Shown here in pieces: positions 63,039 through 64,000 of a stretch of DNA of 64,000 nt. Location: the NCBI RefSeq assembly GCF_001562015.1, contig NZ_LASA01000060.1:34577-98576 (forward strand), in the 5' to 3' direction. Within the stretch, counting starts at the first letter, position 1. Each line of letters starts with the position of its first letter. Source of the DNA: Endozoicomonas arenosclerae. Lineage in GTDB: Bacteria > Pseudomonadota > Gammaproteobacteria > Pseudomonadales > Endozoicomonadaceae. The position numbers and the translations under genes are program-made. Below the pieces are notes generated by a model. It searched no databases. It was not told where the DNA came from and saw only the letters and a program-made list of their open reading frames with translations.

Positions 63039-63696
63039 CGCTCTGCTTGGCCTTTTACATATCTCCAGCCCTGCGCTTCCAGTGGGTGCTTTTGCTTATT
63101 CCCAAGGGCTGGAAACCGCTATTGATCGACAGTGGTGTTATGACCGGGAATCCACCTGTAGCTGGATTTCCGAGCTGCTAACGCAGGGTATGGGTCGTCT
63201 GGATGTACCTGCTTTCTACCGACTGTTTGATGCTTTTGAGTCAGAAGATCGACAGACTGTTGAATACTGGAATAACCAGTTGCTGGCTTTTCGGGAAACG
63301 CGTGAGCTATACGACGAAGACTGTCAGGTCGGCAAAGCCTTCAAAACCTGGCTGCAGTCTTTGTATCCAGAGGAGTCCAGAGCCCAATGGCTGGAAAAAC
63401 CGACACAGGCGGCCATGTTTGCACTGTCCTGTCTTTGTCACGGTATGGATAAGGAGACTGCGGCCATAGGCTTGCTTTGGTCATGGTGTGAAAATCAGGT
63501 GGCTGGCGCAACCAAAGCGGTTCCCCTTGGGCAGACGGACGCCCAGAAAATACTGCAGCATCTGGCCCATGAAATAGCGACTGTACTTGCCAGCTCGAAA
63601 ACGATTAAAGATCACGAAATGGGAAATAACCTGGTGCATTACGCCATGGCCAGCAGCTGGCATGAGCACCAGTATTCAAGACTGTTCAGATCCTAG
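63028..63696 (+). CDS. ureF: Urease accessory protein UreF
   Basis: 222 residues, all-helical. [24 protein letters not shown] is the family hallmark (read in pieces). It bridges UreD and UreG. It starts inside the end of ureE (11-base overlap). Confidence 0.95.
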   Translation: MNTDALLGLLHISSPALPVGAFAYSQGLETAIDRQWCYDRESTCSWISELLTQGMGRLDVPAFYRLFDAFESEDRQTVEYWNNQLLAFRETRELYDEDCQVGKAFKTWLQSLYPEESRAQWLEKPTQAAMFALSCLCHGMDKETAAIGLLWSWCENQVAGATKAVPLGQTDAQKILQHLAHEIATVLASSKTIKDHEMGNNLVHYAMASSWHEHQYSRLFRS

Positions 63697-63707
63697 GAAA
63701 AAGAAAA

Positions 63708-64000
63708 ATGACAACTAAGCAACCTCAAACACTTCGCGTTGGTGTAGGTGGTCCGGTAGGATCAGGCAAAACAGCGCTGCTCACAAAACTCTGTGCTTCC
63801 ATGCGAAAGCATTACAATCTGGCTGTTGTCACCAATGATATTTATACGAAAGAAGATGCTCAGTTTCTGATTCGTCATGAAGCGCTGGAAGAAGATCGAA
63901 TCATTGGTGTGGAAACCGGCGGTTGCCCCCATACAGCCATTCGAGAAGATGCCTCCATGAATCTGGCGGCAGTGGATGAGCTTTGTCAGCGTCATCCGGG
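63708..64000 (+). CDS. ureG: Urease accessory GTPase UreG, 5' part
   Basis: The ATG at 63708 opens a frame that runs off the window. The visible 97 residues show the P-loop [33 protein letters not shown] and [20 protein letters not shown], all typical of UreG, the GTPase that drives nickel loading. AGGAAA lies upstream, 11 bases after the ureF stop. Confidence 0.95.
   Translation, partial: MTTKQPQTLRVGVGGPVGSGKTALLTKLCASMRKHYNLAVVTNDIYTKEDAQFLIRHEALEEDRIIGVETGGCPHTAIREDASMNLAAVDELCQRHP

Overview
The window looks like chromosome of a free-living or host-associated marine gammaproteobacterium. The protein style of DnaB, SrkA, BioBFHCD, MrcB, TatABC and the urt/ure genes fits an Oceanospirillales-type organism, perhaps the Endozoicomonas group; this placement is an inference from reading the proteins. 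Genes are dense. I see no rRNA, tRNA, CRISPR array, insertion sequence or prophage.

Layout. 1-2.8 kb: two tandem PhoX-type (DUF839) Tat-exported phosphatases, the first cut by the window edge. 2.8-6.1 kb: a secreted multidomain metzincin protease and an unknown exported protein. 6.5-7.8 kb: tatABC. 8-9.5 kb: dnaB. 9.5-11.6 kb: srkA and a eukaryotic-like protein kinase. 11.6-18.4 kb: a complete type I Wadjet plasmid-defence operon (jetABCD), followed upstream by two unknown small genes. 19.4-24.8 kb: comF and the biotin operon bioBFHCD. 25.8-30.8 kb: two large acyl-CoA dehydrogenases, both preceded by PsrA-like operators, with two small envelope genes between them. 30.98-31.09 kb: an unannotated small RNA with the features of a CsrA/RsmA-sequestering RNA. 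31.1-36.7 kb: TonB receptor, YfiR protein and hybrid histidine kinase. 36.9-41.2 kb: subtilisin-like protease, then a tight DedA / ATP-grasp / YHS / DoxX operon. 41.5-47.7 kb: an OlsF-like ornithine lipid synthase, DinB-like protein, an orphan gcvH with a long leader, moeB, a TfoX C-terminal-domain protein and a kinase fusion. 47.9-52.5 kb: mrcB with its LpoP-like lipoprotein, then a lipoprotein nuclease/phosphatase. 53.1-64 kb: urea uptake (urtABCDE) divergent from urease (ureDABCEFG), the last gene cut by the window end.

How it works together. The right end is a nitrogen-scavenging module. UrtABCDE imports urea and urease splits it. Both operons have sigma-54 (-24/-12) promoters facing away from one NtrC-like site, so one enhancer probably controls both. 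The PhoX enzymes depend on Tat export, and tatABC lies nearby. PhoX and ornithine lipids are both typical of phosphate-poor growth.

The most interesting unannotated element is the small RNA at about 30981-31090. It has four GGA motifs, two of them in hairpin loops, a closing 7-bp helix, a strong terminator, and a -10 box with an upstream inverted repeat. The most distinctive multi-gene system is the Wadjet operon, which has a protein kinase gene tail-to-tail with it. The least described multi-gene unit is the DedA / ATP-grasp / YHS / DoxX operon.
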